The translations under genes were made by a program, and so were the position numbers. DNA of 6,277 bases from an uncultured bacterium (lineage in GTDB: Bacteria; Actinomycetota; Coriobacteriia; Coriobacteriales; Coriobacteriaceae). The notes below the pieces were generated by a model that saw nothing but the letters and a program-made list of their open reading frames with translations, did no database searches and had not been told where the DNA came from. The stretch lies in contig CAJMRD010000103.1 of the NCBI GenBank assembly GCA_905215725.1, positions 1 through 6,277 of the forward strand, read 5' to 3'. Of this stretch, positions 6,027 to 6,277 are shown piece after piece; position 1 is the stretch's first letter, and each line of letters starts with the position of its first letter.

Positions 6027-6045
6027 TCGACATTAAGTATGTCGA
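6027..6045. promoter_or_regulatory. Operator-like palindrome upstream of the zinc-ribbon gene
   Basis: TCGACAT (6027-6033) and ATGTCGA (6039-6045) are perfect inverted copies around a 5-base AT-rich centre (TAAGT). The site is 29 bases upstream of the start at 5998. On the minus strand the centre reads TACTTA, which could be part of a -10 box, so a bound repressor would cover the promoter. This is an inference from geometry. Confidence 0.45.
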
Positions 6046-6071
6046 GCAAACAGGCACATGCCCATACCCAT

Positions 6072-6089
6072 GTGGCCCAAAATGGACCA
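6072..6089. repeat. Intergenic TGG motif in the divergent region
   Basis: GTGGCCCAAAATGGACCA contains TGGCCCA (6073-6079) and TGGACCA (6083-6089) separated by AAA. It is related in design to the copies at 370, 578 and 4471. It lies between divergent genes and could serve either. Confidence 0.4.
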
Positions 6090-6177
6090 CCCAGGCAGAC
6101 GAGAAGGCTCGCTCGTTAGCACCGGCAGACTATTGCTGCATTTTCTGAGCATCGGTGCACGGCGCCCCCGCGCGAGC

Positions 6178-6183
6178 TACACT
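6178..6183 (+). promoter_or_regulatory. Candidate -10 box of the right-edge gene
   Basis: TACACT lies 33 bases before the start at 6217. The region 17 bases upstream (GTGCAC) is a poor -35 match. The resemblance to the TACAGT and TATAGT boxes ahead of the other plus-strand genes is the main support. Confidence 0.3.
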
Positions 6184-6216
6184 ATCCCCTTAAACATGAT
6201 TGTGAGGACGACCGCT

Positions 6217-6277
6217 ATGCTATTTGTAAATCGGCTGGTACATACGCTTGTTCCCGGCGGCGAGGACGAGCCGGTCG
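6217..6277 (+). CDS. Start of an unrecognised gene, cut by the right window edge
   Basis: Only 20 residues are visible (MLFVNRLVHTLVPGGEDEPV). The start is supported by GAGG 9 bases upstream and a candidate -10 box. The hydrophobic-then-acidic beginning does not identify a family. The gene diverges from the zinc-ribbon gene, sharing a 218-base intergenic region with an operator-like palindrome. No function is proposed. Confidence 0.6.
   Translation, partial: MLFVNRLVHTLVPGGEDEPV

Noticed and set aside
5999..6049. 17-residue extension of the zinc-ribbon protein
   Set aside because: No ribosome site is seen at 6049, it crosses a palindrome, and AGGAGG is ideally placed for the ATG at 5998.
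1..6277. CRISPR array, tRNA, rRNA, insertion sequence or prophage genes
   Set aside because: I saw no spaced direct repeats, no cloverleaf pattern, no transposase motif and no terminal inverted repeats.

Overview
The window is GC-rich, compactly organised bacterial DNA. A Tat-exported enzyme, a lipobox lipoprotein, an LAxTG-type sorting signal and strong GGAGG-type ribosome binding sites point to a Gram-positive, probably a high-GC actinobacterium. I suspect a gut Coriobacteriia member such as Collinsella, but that is an impression from gene style and not a proven assignment.

Layout from left to right: (1) positions 1-207 hold the start of a gene of unknown function, most likely on the minus strand and running off the left edge. 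(2) Positions 208-667 are non-coding. They contain an inverted repeat, two near-identical copies of an 18-bp motif, a strong terminator with no obvious gene before it, and a likely promoter. (3) Positions 668-1261 (+) encode a 197-residue lipoprotein, followed by a terminator. (4) Positions 1567-4068 (+) encode the centrepiece, an 833-residue secreted phosphatidylinositol-specific phospholipase C (PI-PLC). It has a Tat signal, an extra N-terminal beta-rich domain, a complete PI-PLC active site, C-terminal Ig/MBG-like repeats, a Gly/Lys-rich stalk and an LADTG wall-sorting-like end. A 17-bp terminator hairpin follows. (5) On the minus strand, a 445-residue double zinc-ribbon protein (4661-5998) has its own terminator and is followed downstream by an 89-residue PH-like protein (4163-4432) with its own ribosome binding site. 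(6) A divergent intergenic region (5999-6216) carries an operator-like palindrome and another copy of the intergenic motif. A plus-strand gene of unknown function starts at 6217 and runs off the right edge.

The lipoprotein and PI-PLC are co-oriented but separated by a terminator and a candidate promoter, so they are probably transcribed separately. Both act outside the membrane. The PI-PLC is predicted to cleave phosphatidylinositol and possibly GPI anchors, substrates typical of eukaryotic membranes, so a role at the host interface is the most interesting inference here. The zinc-ribbon and PH-like genes form a separate cytoplasmic pair of unknown role.
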